Shown piece by piece: positions 43,952 to 54,458 of a stretch of 64,000 nt of DNA. Below the pieces are notes generated by a model. That model was not told the origin of the DNA, did not search any database, and saw only the letters and a program-made list of their open reading frames with translations. How positions within the stretch are numbered: position 1 is the stretch's first letter; each line of letters starts with the position of its first letter. This DNA comes from Vicia villosa (lineage: Eukaryota > Streptophyta > Magnoliopsida > Fabales > Fabaceae), in contig NW_026705004.1 of the NCBI RefSeq assembly GCF_029867415.1, positions 852,001-916,000 of the forward strand, in the 5' to 3' direction. A program made the translations under genes and the position numbers.

Positions 43952-45481
43952 TGTCATACCCTAATTTTTGACCCCCCTGAGATGACATATCTTCAGGATT
44001 TTCATCAAGTCAAAGCAAGTACCCAGAGCAGCCTGACATTCAATCGAGGGTGTTCAAAGACAAGAAAACTCAGGCAAAGGATCAATCAGTAGAGGGATTA
44101 GTCTCTAATACAATCATAAGACTCAAAAGCCTCATTATTACACCTATGATTGATTAAGACACCCAGTCATCTAAGCACAGGATTACTCAGATCAACAGAC
44201 TAGGGTTTGGAGCCTATCAAGGACTAAAATCAGGGATCACCTTTGGGAAACCCTAAAAGGCCCAAAGAGACCATTCAAAGACATTAATCATCTTCCAATA
44301 TCTCATATTACAAGATCCACTGGACATTACACCTCAATTCAAAGTCTACACTCATCATTGTCCTCTGGTCGACAATTAGGGTTTTTGACCTAATTCACCA
44401 AGATAGTTGACTTTTAATCAGGACATGGATCCAAAACTCAAGACATGATTCAATAATCTCTACTACCTCAATATAATCCATTTACATCATTCATTTGAGG
44501 AGAAGATCTTGTTTCTACACAAAAGTCCAAAAATTCACTTTGTCAGGCAAAAGTCAACTGTATGGGATCACCCTTGACTTTTAAGGTTTTTGGTCAAAAA
44601 ATGACTTTCAAAGATCAATATCATCAATATATGGATGTCAAAGTCATTTGACCAAAGAAATTCAAAGAAATTCATCAAGGAGCAAAAAGTCGGGAATTAG
44701 GGTTTTTGAAGGCATGGTGAGAACTCAAAATTTCACCTACACAACTCAAAAAACTTCCAACATGAAAGTTGTAGATCTTGCAAAATAAAACAACATCTTA
44801 CAAATGAACGTTTTTCAAAAGATCAATCATTTATGAAGTTTTGGAAATTTTGAAGTTTAGGTCATAAACACTTAGAAATTTTTCTAAGTGTTTTAACCTA
44901 GTTTTCATCCAACTTTGGGCTCATTTTTCACAAATTTCCCAAATGATTCTGAAGAAGACATAAACTAATGGTTTAAAGTAGATGTTTAGGGCTTTCCAAA
45001 TTGTGTTCAACCTTCTCCAAATTCAATTTGAGCTAAGAGTTATGCTTGTTCAAAGTTGGCCTCATGAAGTAAAATTATAGGTCATGGACACTTTTGGACT
45101 TTGCAAATTTTGTGCAAATAACCTCTCTTATGGATGCTACACGACCCATAACACATCTGAAACCATGCCATGCATTCATTTTCACCATGCCATAAGAATT
45201 GAAGAAGATTCTAAAAACAAGAACATGTGATTATGTAATGATTACATTTGTGAATTTATGGCAAATTGATGAATCACCCAAGGAATCTTCTCATCAACCA
45301 ATTAGAGCTCACTTTGCATCTGAAATGTCCCCTAAGATCAGATAGAATCAATGGATAGGGGAAGCTAGCCCGAAAATGCATCATTGCATTTTGGAGATTT
45401 TTTGAATTTCTTCATGGCTAAGAAACCAAACTCACTACACTAAGCAAGCTCACCACAGCCAATTGATCTGCATCCATTTGC

Positions 45482-45491
45482 CTATAAATAC
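45482..45491 (+). promoter_or_regulatory. TATA box of the Ogre-3 LTR
   Basis: CTATAAATAC, ~1530 bp into the LTR, followed by a CT-rich stretch. Confidence 0.6.
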
Positions 45492-46439
45492 AGAGGCATT
45501 CCTCATTCAAAAACACACCAAAGCAACCATATTCCTTGCTTTCTCTTTCTCTTCTCATGTTCATTGTTTTTCATAGTTCTTTGGCAAGAAGAATCGATTT
45601 CTTCAAACCAGAGCTCATCTTTGGGAAGTGAACATTCTAACATCTCAAGGGAGGTCATTTGAGGTGATCCAAGCACCTGGATCACTTCTGTAAGTGGAGG
45701 AACACCATTGTTGCTCTCACTTTGGAGCATTTGCAGTTGGAGGTCCATGGAGTAATTCAGGAGGTTCCGAGCCAAGCCAATCATCCAGGCACACTCCTCA
45801 GGTCATAGTGAAGCTAACCAGATGGCTGCAGCTCATCTGTAACTCAAGAATCAACACCCTCCATGTTCACTTGAAGCTGAAATCGAGGGAGGTCCATAGA
45901 ACAATTCAGAAGGATTCAGGCTACAATAAGCATTCAGTTAGCATCATTGAGTCTCAGGGAAGCTATTGAGATCATTCATTCAAGCCCAGGTGCTCTCAAT
46001 CATCCTCACGACCTCCATTTTCAGAGGTAAGTTTCTGAACTTCACCTCTTTAATTTAAGCACTCACTGAGTTAAAGCTCGATTCTATCTTGTTTAGCATC
46101 ATCAGAGGATTGAAAACCCTCTATCATCTTGCATTTATTCATCTTGTTTGTCATTTAATTTCAAATTTAGGGTTTATATGTTCTTAGAGTTTTCTGAGAA
46201 ATTAGGTAGCTATAGTTCATATAAATAAATGTTAGTTACATATCTGGATTCGTGAGGAAATTTAGAACAAGATTGATGTTTACATCATGTCATTTAGTTG
46301 AGAAACCAGAGAGTTAGGATTTTGAAAATCTTTGAGCTCGAGGAAGAAGATGACTATGGCCATGGCGCGCAAAATTTGAATCTGGGGCCAAAGTTTATTT
46401 TATTTTGAATGGTATGCGTTCCTTAAACGACTGAACAAA

Positions 46440-46525
46440 CTTGCCCTAGTGGCCTCCCATACGCCCTTAGTCTCATCATGCCTCAAGTCTGGGGTTCGAA
46501 TCCCCCTCGCCCCAGACTTTTTGAT
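46440..46525 (+). other. tRNA-like module 1 in the Ogre-3 LTR
   Basis: A perfect B box GGTTCGAATCC (46493-46503) sits in a canonical T arm, GGGG-TTCGAAT-CCCC. T runs follow (46516-46536). The A box is weak. It is not a complete tRNA. Confidence 0.45.
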
Positions 46526-46596
46526 TCTTTTATTTTTCAATGAGTTACTAGTTGTTTTGAAACATAACCAAATGAATGCAAGTTACTATCACCACA

Positions 46597-46690
46597 CGCG
46601 CGTTGGCTCAGTGGTGTTTGTTTTGAGTGTGTGACCTAGAGGGCGTGGGTTCAAACCCTCCAAGGGCCAAAACTATTTTTTTTAACACAC
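46597..46690 (+). other. tRNA-like module 2 in the Ogre-3 LTR
   Basis: A box TGGCTCAGTGG (46604-46614) fits the pol III consensus. The B box GGTTCAAACCC (46648-46658) has one mismatch. They are 33 bp apart, and a run of eight or more T follows at about 46674. This resembles the head of a tRNA-derived SINE. Confidence 0.5.
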
Positions 46691-47239
46691 AAATTCTTTC
46701 ATTTTCTCACAAACTTCACATATTTATTTAACCTATCAAATTAATTTATTTTCACTTCATTTTTCACACACTTATCATTTAATATACCTATTTTGTGAAT
46801 AATAAAAAAAATCATAAAAATATTATTTATTTCATATATTTTTTATTAGGTTTAAAATAGTATGTTTTAAGTGTTTTCTTAAATACTTTAAATACATATA
46901 TTCACTTTGTTTTAACCTAATCATTTTGTAAATAAAGTTTATGATAAAAACCCTAATTGTTTAGGTCTTAATTAAGTAAAAATCTTTATTTTTACTTTGA
47001 TTAAGTTGACTTTTGTCAATATTCAAAACTGTTTTCAATCTCTAATTAAACGGATGATTAAGGTTTTCAAACAACAAAACCTTGTATCATTCCAAATCAT
47101 TTTCAAATTGCTTTTACACCAGTACTGTAAAGTACTGGGCCTCTAATAGAGTGTAAGTCCCAAAAACCTTCTCTTCTTAGCTTGTTTTCAAAACTGTATT
47201 TTCAAAATCTTCTTTCTGTTTTCAAAACATTCTTCTGGT

Positions 47240-49110
47240 ATTTGAAGGGCATTATTCCCGGTGAAACTCTTCAGATACCTATGTGACCTTTGTCCATCTT
47301 CACTTCTTCTGTTTTCAAAAACCATTAACTGTTTATCATATATATATTCAACTGTTATCCATCAATTACTGGTAAGGCTCTGTACATACTTCTTCAATGG
47401 CCTCCACTCCATCCAGGTTAGGCTTTACAAGCTTTCAATTTACAGTCTTTATTTAAATTACTGTCAAATATAAATTGTGCATATATTAGTTTAGAACTAC
47501 GTTTGAGTATAAACCTTAGGACAGTTAAACTATATATATATTATAGGAATATGGCCTAGGATTGAGAATGTCTTCCCGGTGAAGGCTCTTTCCTAATTAG
47601 AGATCTGTAGTTCAAACCCCCAAGATGAATTATTCCCGGTGAAACATCTTGGCAAAAACCTTAGAATCCAAATAATAGGACACATCCACCCAAAGAGGAA
47701 TTATTCCCGGTGAAACCTCTTACCCATTTGCTTAGAGCCAAAATAAGTTCAAAACTACATAGCTTTCTCTTGTGCTATAACAAGGACCCTCGATTAGCCT
47801 CCTCTTGGGCTTTGTACAAGGACCCACAGGCTTCTTAAAAGCATTTCCAGCTTCCTCTTGAGCTTGTATACAAGGACCCATCAGGTTTCTTATAAACATA
47901 GGAACAGGTCTTTAGTCACCTTTTAACCTACCCTGGTGAGTTTCTTCCAATTTAAACCAGACTTTAAACAAGCTAAGTTTGTCTCAATTTTGCATTGAGT
48001 ACACCTTTTGGAATGAGAGACATGGACAGTCTCTGTCACCCTTATCTTCATCAATCTTCCTTAGCAGAGTCTAGGATCTATGTTTATTTTCTCCTCAGCA
48101 TGTGTCAGCCTTCATCTTGGGCTTTAAACAAGAAGTCTCCATTAGATAATCTTTCTGCCATTCATGTTAATAAACCCCTGGAAAGGGTTAGCCTCCAAAG
48201 TCAATTAAAATCAACCTCCATAAATCTCTGGAAAGGGTTAGCTTTCACACATTCCTTCATTTCAATAAAACCCCTGGAAAGGGTTAGCCTCCAAAGTCAA
48301 TCATTAAATGTCAAAAAAATAAAGATTCATTTCTCTTAGGAGATAATTTCCCCAAAAGAGTCAAAACCCCTGGAAAGGGTCAGCCTCCAAAAACATGATA
48401 AAGTCAGTCTTTTAACAGACAAATTCACCAGCTGAGTCAAAATCCCTGGAAAGGGTTAGCTTCCAAAGAAAAACAGTCTTTTAATAAATAAAACCTCCTC
48501 AGTAGAGTCAAAAAACCAACAAAAAACAGTTAGCCTCAACCTTGGGCTTCATACAAGGCACCCAAACAATAAAACTCCCTTGTCAAGAGTCAGCCTCAAC
48601 CTTGGGCATTGTACAAGGCAGATAATAGAGTCTCCCCAGTGAGTTCTTCATCATTCAGTAGCCACAACCTTGGGCTTTGTACAAGGCAGATAAACCATAT
48701 TTTCATGTGTCAAAGATTCCTAACACCTAGGATCTTTTCCCCATAGAGTCATCCATACTCAGTTTATTTAAGAGTCCGCCACAACCTTGGGCTTTGTACA
48801 AGGCAGAAAATAATGTTTTCCCTAGCTAGAGTTAGCCACAACCTTGGGCTTTGTACAAGGCACATAAAATAGAGTCATTCATTCAATTATCCTCAACAGT
48901 TAGCCACAACCTTGGGCTTTGTACAAGGCACATAAATAGAGTCTCCCTAAGTAGAGTCAGCCTCAATTCTGGGCTTTGTACAGAACACAAAAATATCATG
49001 TAATTAATCCCCAGTGGAGTCATCTCCCAGAGTCAATAATATATTAATTAACCAATCAAAAAGCCTCAAGCTTGGGCCTCATACAAGCCAGCTAAAGTCA
49101 AATCTTTTAT
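47240..49110 (+). repeat. Minisatellite-like families in the Ogre-3 LTR
   Basis: Three interspersed motif families follow in order: attcccggtgaaac (four copies, 47246-47710), cctggaaagggttagc (five to six copies, 48175-48470) and ccttgggctttgtacaagg (about nine copies, 48540-49095). The third can fold as CCTTG with CAAGG, the second as CCC with GGG. Confidence 0.75.
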
Positions 49111-50037
49111 ACAGTTGATAGACATAGCTTATCTCTATAGAGAGATATTTTTACTACTCTACCACATTCAAACAAACAAACATTTCATTTCAATTTTAAT
49201 CAAGTCTCCCATTTAGGATTTTGAAAGGCATGAGCTGGCAGTAAAACCCAGACATGTGGTAACTTTCCCTAATTTGGATGAGCATCTTTCTTTCATTTAA
49301 GAGGCATTTGACTGGTATACTTGCACATACACAAGTAAGGTCCCCCTCTTGAATGAAATGAATTCAGTTATTCTGTCACACTTTTAAATGTTTGTGGTAG
49401 AATAGTATAAATACCTCTCTGTAGAGATGATTTCATGTCTCTCTACTGTAAACAGAGATTTAATTCCAAGCTTCAACCTTGAGCTTCAAGCAAGGAACCA
49501 AAAACAGTAATTTCCCTAGTTAGTTCCCCGAACTACATTAAGCTCTGACTTCCACTAGGGATATGTAGGCATGAGGTTCACAAGGAATCTCAGCGAGCTA
49601 ATAAAATACCAAAAATAATCAGTCTGTCTGTCTGTCTGTCTTTTAAAATCAATTCAATTCCTTCTCCTAATACAAAGGAGAAACTTTCCCAATCATTAGC
49701 AGCAAACACAATCACAATGACACAGAGAAGGTTCCTGTAGAGTACTACAGATATGTAGGGTGTTTAAACACTTCCCTATGTATAACCGACCTCCCGGACT
49801 CCAGAATTTCTAGTCTAGGTGAAATCCCCACACTTAGCAAACTCCTAGGGTTTAGTTGAGATCTTTTTTCCCCTTTCCTACTCGTAGGACAAATAAGAAA
49901 GTTCGTGTGATATCGTAGGAAGAACTGAAACAAAATTCATCCCACCACGGGCGCATTCTCCTTCCAAATTTCGCGTGAAGGGTTTAGCGTGCCGTCCTCC
50001 CAAGTGAAACGGGGAGGTAAAGAAAACGACCACCACA

Positions 50038-50050
50038 AAGGGGTGTTACA
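50038..50050 (+). repeat. Tekay LTR 3' tail
   Basis: Ends GGGTGTTACA, the inverted counterpart of TGTAACAACC at 24395. Only a short tail is recognisable; most of the LTR end appears deleted. Confidence 0.6.
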
Positions 50051-50054
50051 TTAG

Positions 50055-50066
50055 TGGTATCAGAGC
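50055..50066 (+). other. Primer-binding site of the Tekay element
   Basis: TGGTATCAGAGC, the initiator-Met site, five bases after the LTR end. Confidence 0.9.
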
Positions 50067-50178
50067 ATGGTCGACCAGTTGATCAATAGTCGTTAATGTT
50101 TTCTAATCCTGTTGTATTTGATTTGTGTATCTGACACAATCAATACTGTTTGTCTGGTTGTTTTATTGTCGTAGGACG

Positions 50179-52087
50179 ATGGTTGCAGGCAGGAATGATG
50201 ATGCCATTACTGAGGCGTTGAGGATGTTGGTTGGCTCCATTGGTCAGATTCCACAAGCGAATGCTAGTAACCGGAATGGAGATGATGATGATGAGTACCG
50301 TGCTTTGGGGAAGTTCCAGAGGAACAATCCTTCTGTCTGTGAGGGTGAGCATGAACCTAATAAAGCTCAAGCTTGGCCGAAGGCAATTGAGAAGATCTTC
50401 AGAGTCATGAACTGTACTGATGCTTAGAAAGTGCAGTTTGGTACTCATATGCTGGAGAAAGAAGCTGAAGATTGGGGGAACAATACTCTTCAGAGGTTTG
50501 AAGAAGATGGAATTGAGGTTACTTGGACCCTTTTCCGGGATATCTTCTTGGAGAACTATTTTCCGGAAGATTGTCGTGGGAAGAAAGAGGTGGAGTTCCT
50601 TGAGTTGAAGCAAGGAAATGGTACTGTTGCTGTTTATGCTACTAAATTTTAGGAGCTTATCAAATATTGTCCCCATTACAATACTGCTATTATTGAGAGA
50701 TCTAAATGCTTGAAGTTTGTGAATGGCTTGAGACATGACATCAAGAAGGCTATTGGTTACCAACAGATTACCCATTTTACTGAATTGGGTAACAAGAGTC
50801 GGATTTATGATGAGGATAGTAGGGAGAGTGCTTCTTTCTACAAGAGCTTGAAATGGAAGAATCAAGATCGTGGGAAACCATATGATGACAAGAGGAAGCA
50901 ATCTGGTTTTGACAAGAAGCCAAGTGGGGGAGGATCTTCTACTCCACTTAAGTGCTTCAAATATGGTGTTGAAGGTCATTGTGCTATTGATTGTGATAAG
51001 GATTCTGTGACATGTTTCAAGTGTGGCAAGAGTGGTCACAAAGCAAACAATTGCAGGACTGGTTCGAGTGTGACTTGTTTCAACTGTGGAGAGAAAGGTC
51101 ACATTAGTACCAAATGTGATAAACCAAAGAAGGAGCAAGCGAAGGGAAAAGTGTTTTCATTGTCTGGTGCGGAGGCCACTGCTGATGAGAGGCTAATCCA
51201 ACGTACGTGCTTTATTAATAGTACACCTTTGATTGCTATTATTGATACCAGTGCAACACATTCTTTCATTTCTTTGGATTGTGCTAAGAGATTGAATCTT
51301 GTATTATCTGATATGCGTAGAAGTATGGTTATTAATACACCTGTTATGGGTTCTGTTTCTACTTCTTATGTGTATCGGAATTGTCCGTTGAGTATCTTTG
51401 GTAGGGATTTTGGAATTCATTTATTTTGTCTTCCTTTAGAACAGGTTGATGTGATTTTGGGTATGAATTGGTTAGAATTTAATCGTGTGTATATCAACTG
51501 TTTTGATAAGACGACTATTTTTCCTGAGATTGGTGTTAAGGAAGAGTTGTTTTTGTCTGCTAAGCAAGTTGATGAATCGATGCAAGAAGGGGTTGAATTG
51601 TTTATGTTGTTAGCAACTATGAATATTCGTGAGAAGAGAAAAATTGAAGAATTGTCAATAGTTTGTGAGTTTGCGGAGGTATTTCTTGAAGATATAAGTG
51701 ATTTACCGCCGGAACGTGAAGTGGAGTTTTCGATTGATTTAGTTCCTGGAACTAGTCCTGTATCGATGGCTCCATATAGGATGTCTGCTTCTGAGTTGAA
51801 AGAGTTGAAGAGACAACTTGAAGATTTGCTTAAGAAGAGGTTTATTAGTCCTAGTGTATCACCGTGGGGTGCACCTGCTCTATTGGTCAAGAAGAAAGAA
51901 GGTTCGATGAGATTATGTGTTGATTATAGACAATTGAACAAAGTGACGATTAAGAACCGATATCCACTTCCGAGAATTGATGATTTGATGGATCAGCTGG
52001 TTGGAGCTTGTGTGTTTATCAAGATTGATTTGAGGTCTGGGTATCATCAGATTTGTGTGAGAGCTGGGGATATTCAGAAAATTGCTT
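50179..52087 (+). pseudogene. Tekay chromovirus gag-protease-RT, truncated by insertion
   Basis: ATG 50179 begins a chromoviral gag in one frame. TAG 50425 and TAG 50650 interrupt it at what are probably Trp and Gln codons. Three zinc knuckles follow: [14 protein letters not shown] has lost a Cys, while [14 protein letters not shown] and [14 protein letters not shown] are complete. The protease site reads IDTSATHSF instead of DTG (near 51244). RT starts with [26 protein letters not shown] sequence, [39 protein letters not shown] and [11 protein letters not shown] with the first catalytic Asp. It ends at 52087, where Sirevirus-2 inserted; the last residues of the open frame come from that LTR. 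The rest of pol would lie beyond the window. The long minus-strand ORF over gag is a shadow. Confidence 0.9.
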
Positions 52088-53297
52088 TGAAGGATAGAAA
52101 AACACTTAGAAAGGGGGGGTTTGAATAAGTGTAGCTTTAAAAACTTGACAGATAAAAATAAATTGCACAGTTATTTTTATCCTGGTTCGTTGTTAACTAA
52201 ACTACTCCAGTCCACCCCCGCAGAGATGATTTACCTCAACTGAGGATTTAATCCACTAATCGCACGGATTACAATGGTTCTCCACTTAGTCAGCAACTAA
52301 GTCTTCCAGAGTCTTCTGATCACACACTGATCACTCCAGGAACAACTGCTTAGATACCCTCTAAGACTTTTCTAGAGTCTACTGATCCACACGATCACTC
52401 TAGTTACAACCTGCTTAGATAACCTCTAAGACTTCCTAGAGTATTCTGATCCACACGATCACTCTAGTTCCTTACAACTTAATGTAATCAATTCTAAGAG
52501 TATTACAAATGCTTCTTAAAAGCGATAATCACAAACTGTGATATTTCTCTTAATCGTTTAAGCTTAATCTCACTAATATATTACAACAGCAATGTAGTGA
52601 GCTTTGATGAAGATGAAGATTCTGAGTTTTGATTTGAACAGCGTTTGAGCAAGTTTAATATGAGTTGTTTTGGTGCAGAATCGTTAACCTTGCTTCTCAT
52701 CAGAACTTCATATTTATAGGCGTTGGAGAAGATGACCGTTGAGTGCATTTAATGCTTTGCGTGTTCCGTACAGCATCGCATTTAATGTTATACGCTTTTG
52801 TCAACTACCTCGAGCCTTGTTCATGCTGTGTCTACTGACGTAGCCTAGAATAGCTTTTAACGTTCCTTTTGTCAGTCAACGTAGCTTGCCACTTGTACTT
52901 CCTTCTGATCTGATGTTTGTGAATACAACGTTTGAATATCATCAGAGTCAAACAGCTTGGTGCATAGCATCTTCTGATCTTCTGACCTTGAAGTGCTTCT
53001 GAGCGTGATACCATCAGAACTTCAGTGCTTCTGTTCTCTTGTTCTTCTGATGCTTCCATAGACCCATGTTCTGATTCTGCTTCGACCATCTTCTGATGTC
53101 TTGCCAGACCATGTTCTGATGTTGCATGCTGAACCCTTTGAGACAAAGCTTCTGAGCGCTGAATTATGCGTACTCTTTATATATTTCCTGAAAAGGAAAT
53201 TGCATTGGATTAGAGTACCATATTATCTTAAGCAAAATTCATATTATTGTTATCATCAAAACTAAGATAATTGATCAGAACAAATCTTGTTCTAACA
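52088..53297 (-). repeat. Sirevirus-2 3' LTR (1210 bp)
   Basis: On the minus strand starts TGTTAGAACAAGATTTG and ends TTTTTCTATCCTTCA, with a C-run near the end as in Sirevirus-1. It is rich in the motif TTCTGA / TCAGAA, in places every 22-24 bp (53045, 53069, 53091, 53114). Minus-strand TATA box CCTATAAATA at 52711-52720. Confidence 0.85.
52711..52720 (-). promoter_or_regulatory. TATA box of the Sirevirus-2 LTR
   Basis: CCTATAAATA on the minus strand, ~580 bp into the LTR. Confidence 0.55.
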
Positions 53298-53315
53298 ATC
53301 TCCCCCTTTTTGATG
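53298..53315 (-). other. Polypurine tract of Sirevirus-2
   Basis: The minus strand reads AAAAAGGGGGAGAT before the LTR. Additional PPT-like copies lie at 53412-53467 and 54272-54286. Confidence 0.85.
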
Positions 53316-53411
53316 ATGACAAAAACATATATAAATGATATGAATTTGCGATCAGAAAGAACAGACGGGAAAAGACAAATTACACAGCTATAGCATAAGC
53401 ATATGAATATG

Positions 53412-53467
53412 TCTCCCCCTGAGATTAACAATCTCCCCCTGAGATAAATAATCTCCCCCTGAAATAA
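53412..53467 (-). repeat. Triplicated PPT-like unit in Sirevirus-2
   Basis: Three near-identical copies of ctccccctga(g/a)at (plus strand) in direct repeat, ~100 bp from the true PPT. This parallels the threefold GGGGGAGCTT repeat in Sirevirus-1. Confidence 0.75.
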
Positions 53468-53554
53468 ATACTCGAAGAACTTTAATAAAAGACTTCCCTG
53501 ATTATTTCGGTAGAGACGATCATATAAGCTTCTGTCTTTAGAGAATTCCTAGCT

Positions 53555-53820
53555 TCTGACTTCTGCTTCCATTGGACAGCTTCAGAACTAGAATTTCCTT
53601 AGATCCCTAGAACACTCACAGCTTCTGATTCCTGCTTCCATCTAGGACAGCTTCAGAACTTGAATTTCTTTGATCTTCTGAACATTCACAGCTTCTGATT
53701 TCTGCTTCCATTTAGGACAGCTTCAGAACTTGAGTTTTCTGGATCTATAGAACATTCACAGCTTCTGATTTCTGCTTCCCTCGGATAGCTTCAGAGCTTT
53801 GAATTTCTACCAACATCACT
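53555..53820 (-). repeat. ~65-bp tandem repeats in the Sirevirus-2 3' UTR
   Basis: Four diverged units with gcttctgat...tgcttcc...agcttcagaact, near 53550, 53620, 53690 and 53760. No ORF. Confidence 0.8.
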
Positions 53821-54458
53821 TCATGCTAGATTTGTATCAGAACATTGTTGAATGTACCAGAGCATCATCTGAGCATCTCTACATCCTGAAATGTTACAGA
53901 ACAAAAACTAAACGACAAAAGTCAGCATGAACGAGTCAGAACATAAAATGTATATTCGAACACATTATATGTATCAGAGCCATATAGTCTAAAATAATGT
54001 ATCAGAGCAAATAGAATTTTGTCATAGCAAATAGTCAAATATGGATCAAATTCTATTATCAGTGCTTCTGATCTCTGAAGCTTGATAGCACTCAGCTTGC
54101 TTCAGTTTCCATGGTTTTGCTTCTTGTGTTTGCTTTGCTTTGAAGATTTTCTTCACTTCTTTATACCTGCAAAACACTTAAACCATATAGAACTTGCAGT
54201 TCTTGTTAGTAAATGTGTGGGCGCTTTACCCAGCAACTGATAGATTAAATCAAATCATTTATCATTTATCTTCTCCCCCTTTTTGTCATATCATCAAAAA
54301 GCAAAAAAAAAGATTCAGAGATAAACAAACGAAACACACGGAGGAAGGAGATGATTTCATTGAAGTTTAAACAGCAGGTATGGAAGTACATGAAGACACG
54401 AAAGATCAGATGCACAAAGACAGATGCAACGAAAAGAAAGAAACAACACAGACTCAAT
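53821..54458 (-). other. Sirevirus-2 non-coding region after the accessory ORF
   Basis: Continues the TTCTGA-rich sequence. A second PPT-like stretch (minus-strand AAAAAGGGGGAGAAG, about 54272-54286) is present. No gene seen. Confidence 0.55.

Larger units (their letters stand above)
42616..50037 (+). mobile_element. Ogre-3, 5'-truncated (3' UTR and 3' LTR only)
   Basis: Contains a 3' UTR rich in ccccagc motifs, a 77-bp tandem array, PPT aataggggcatc at 43940-43951 and an LTR starting TGTCATACCC at 43952. No coding region or 5' LTR precedes it, so it is 5'-truncated. The right edge is placed at ...gaccaccaca (50037), leaving a short Tekay LTR tail; this is approximate. Confidence 0.72.
43952..50037 (+). 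repeat. Ogre-3 3' LTR (about 6.1 kb)
   Basis: Starts TGTCATACCCTAATTTTTG. Near the end it shares with the Ogre-1 LTR the sequence around ggttcctgtagagtactacag (49731) and atatgtaggc (49560). It contains a TATA box (45482), two tRNA-like modules (46440-46680), several minisatellite families (47240-49110) and a (GTCT)n run near 49622. No gene. Confidence 0.75.

Noticed and set aside
46440..46690. Functional nuclear tRNA genes
   Set aside because: T arm and boxes are visible but I cannot build a complete cloverleaf with acceptor and anticodon stems, so they are called tRNA-like only.
49621..49641. (GTCT)n and (GA)n (56608) microsatellites as regulatory elements
   Set aside because: Short simple repeats with no further supporting signal.
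50140..51138. Minus-strand ORF of 332 aa over the Tekay gag
   Set aside because: Antisense shadow of a clear plus-strand gag-protease with zinc knuckles; the minus translation has no recognisable motif.
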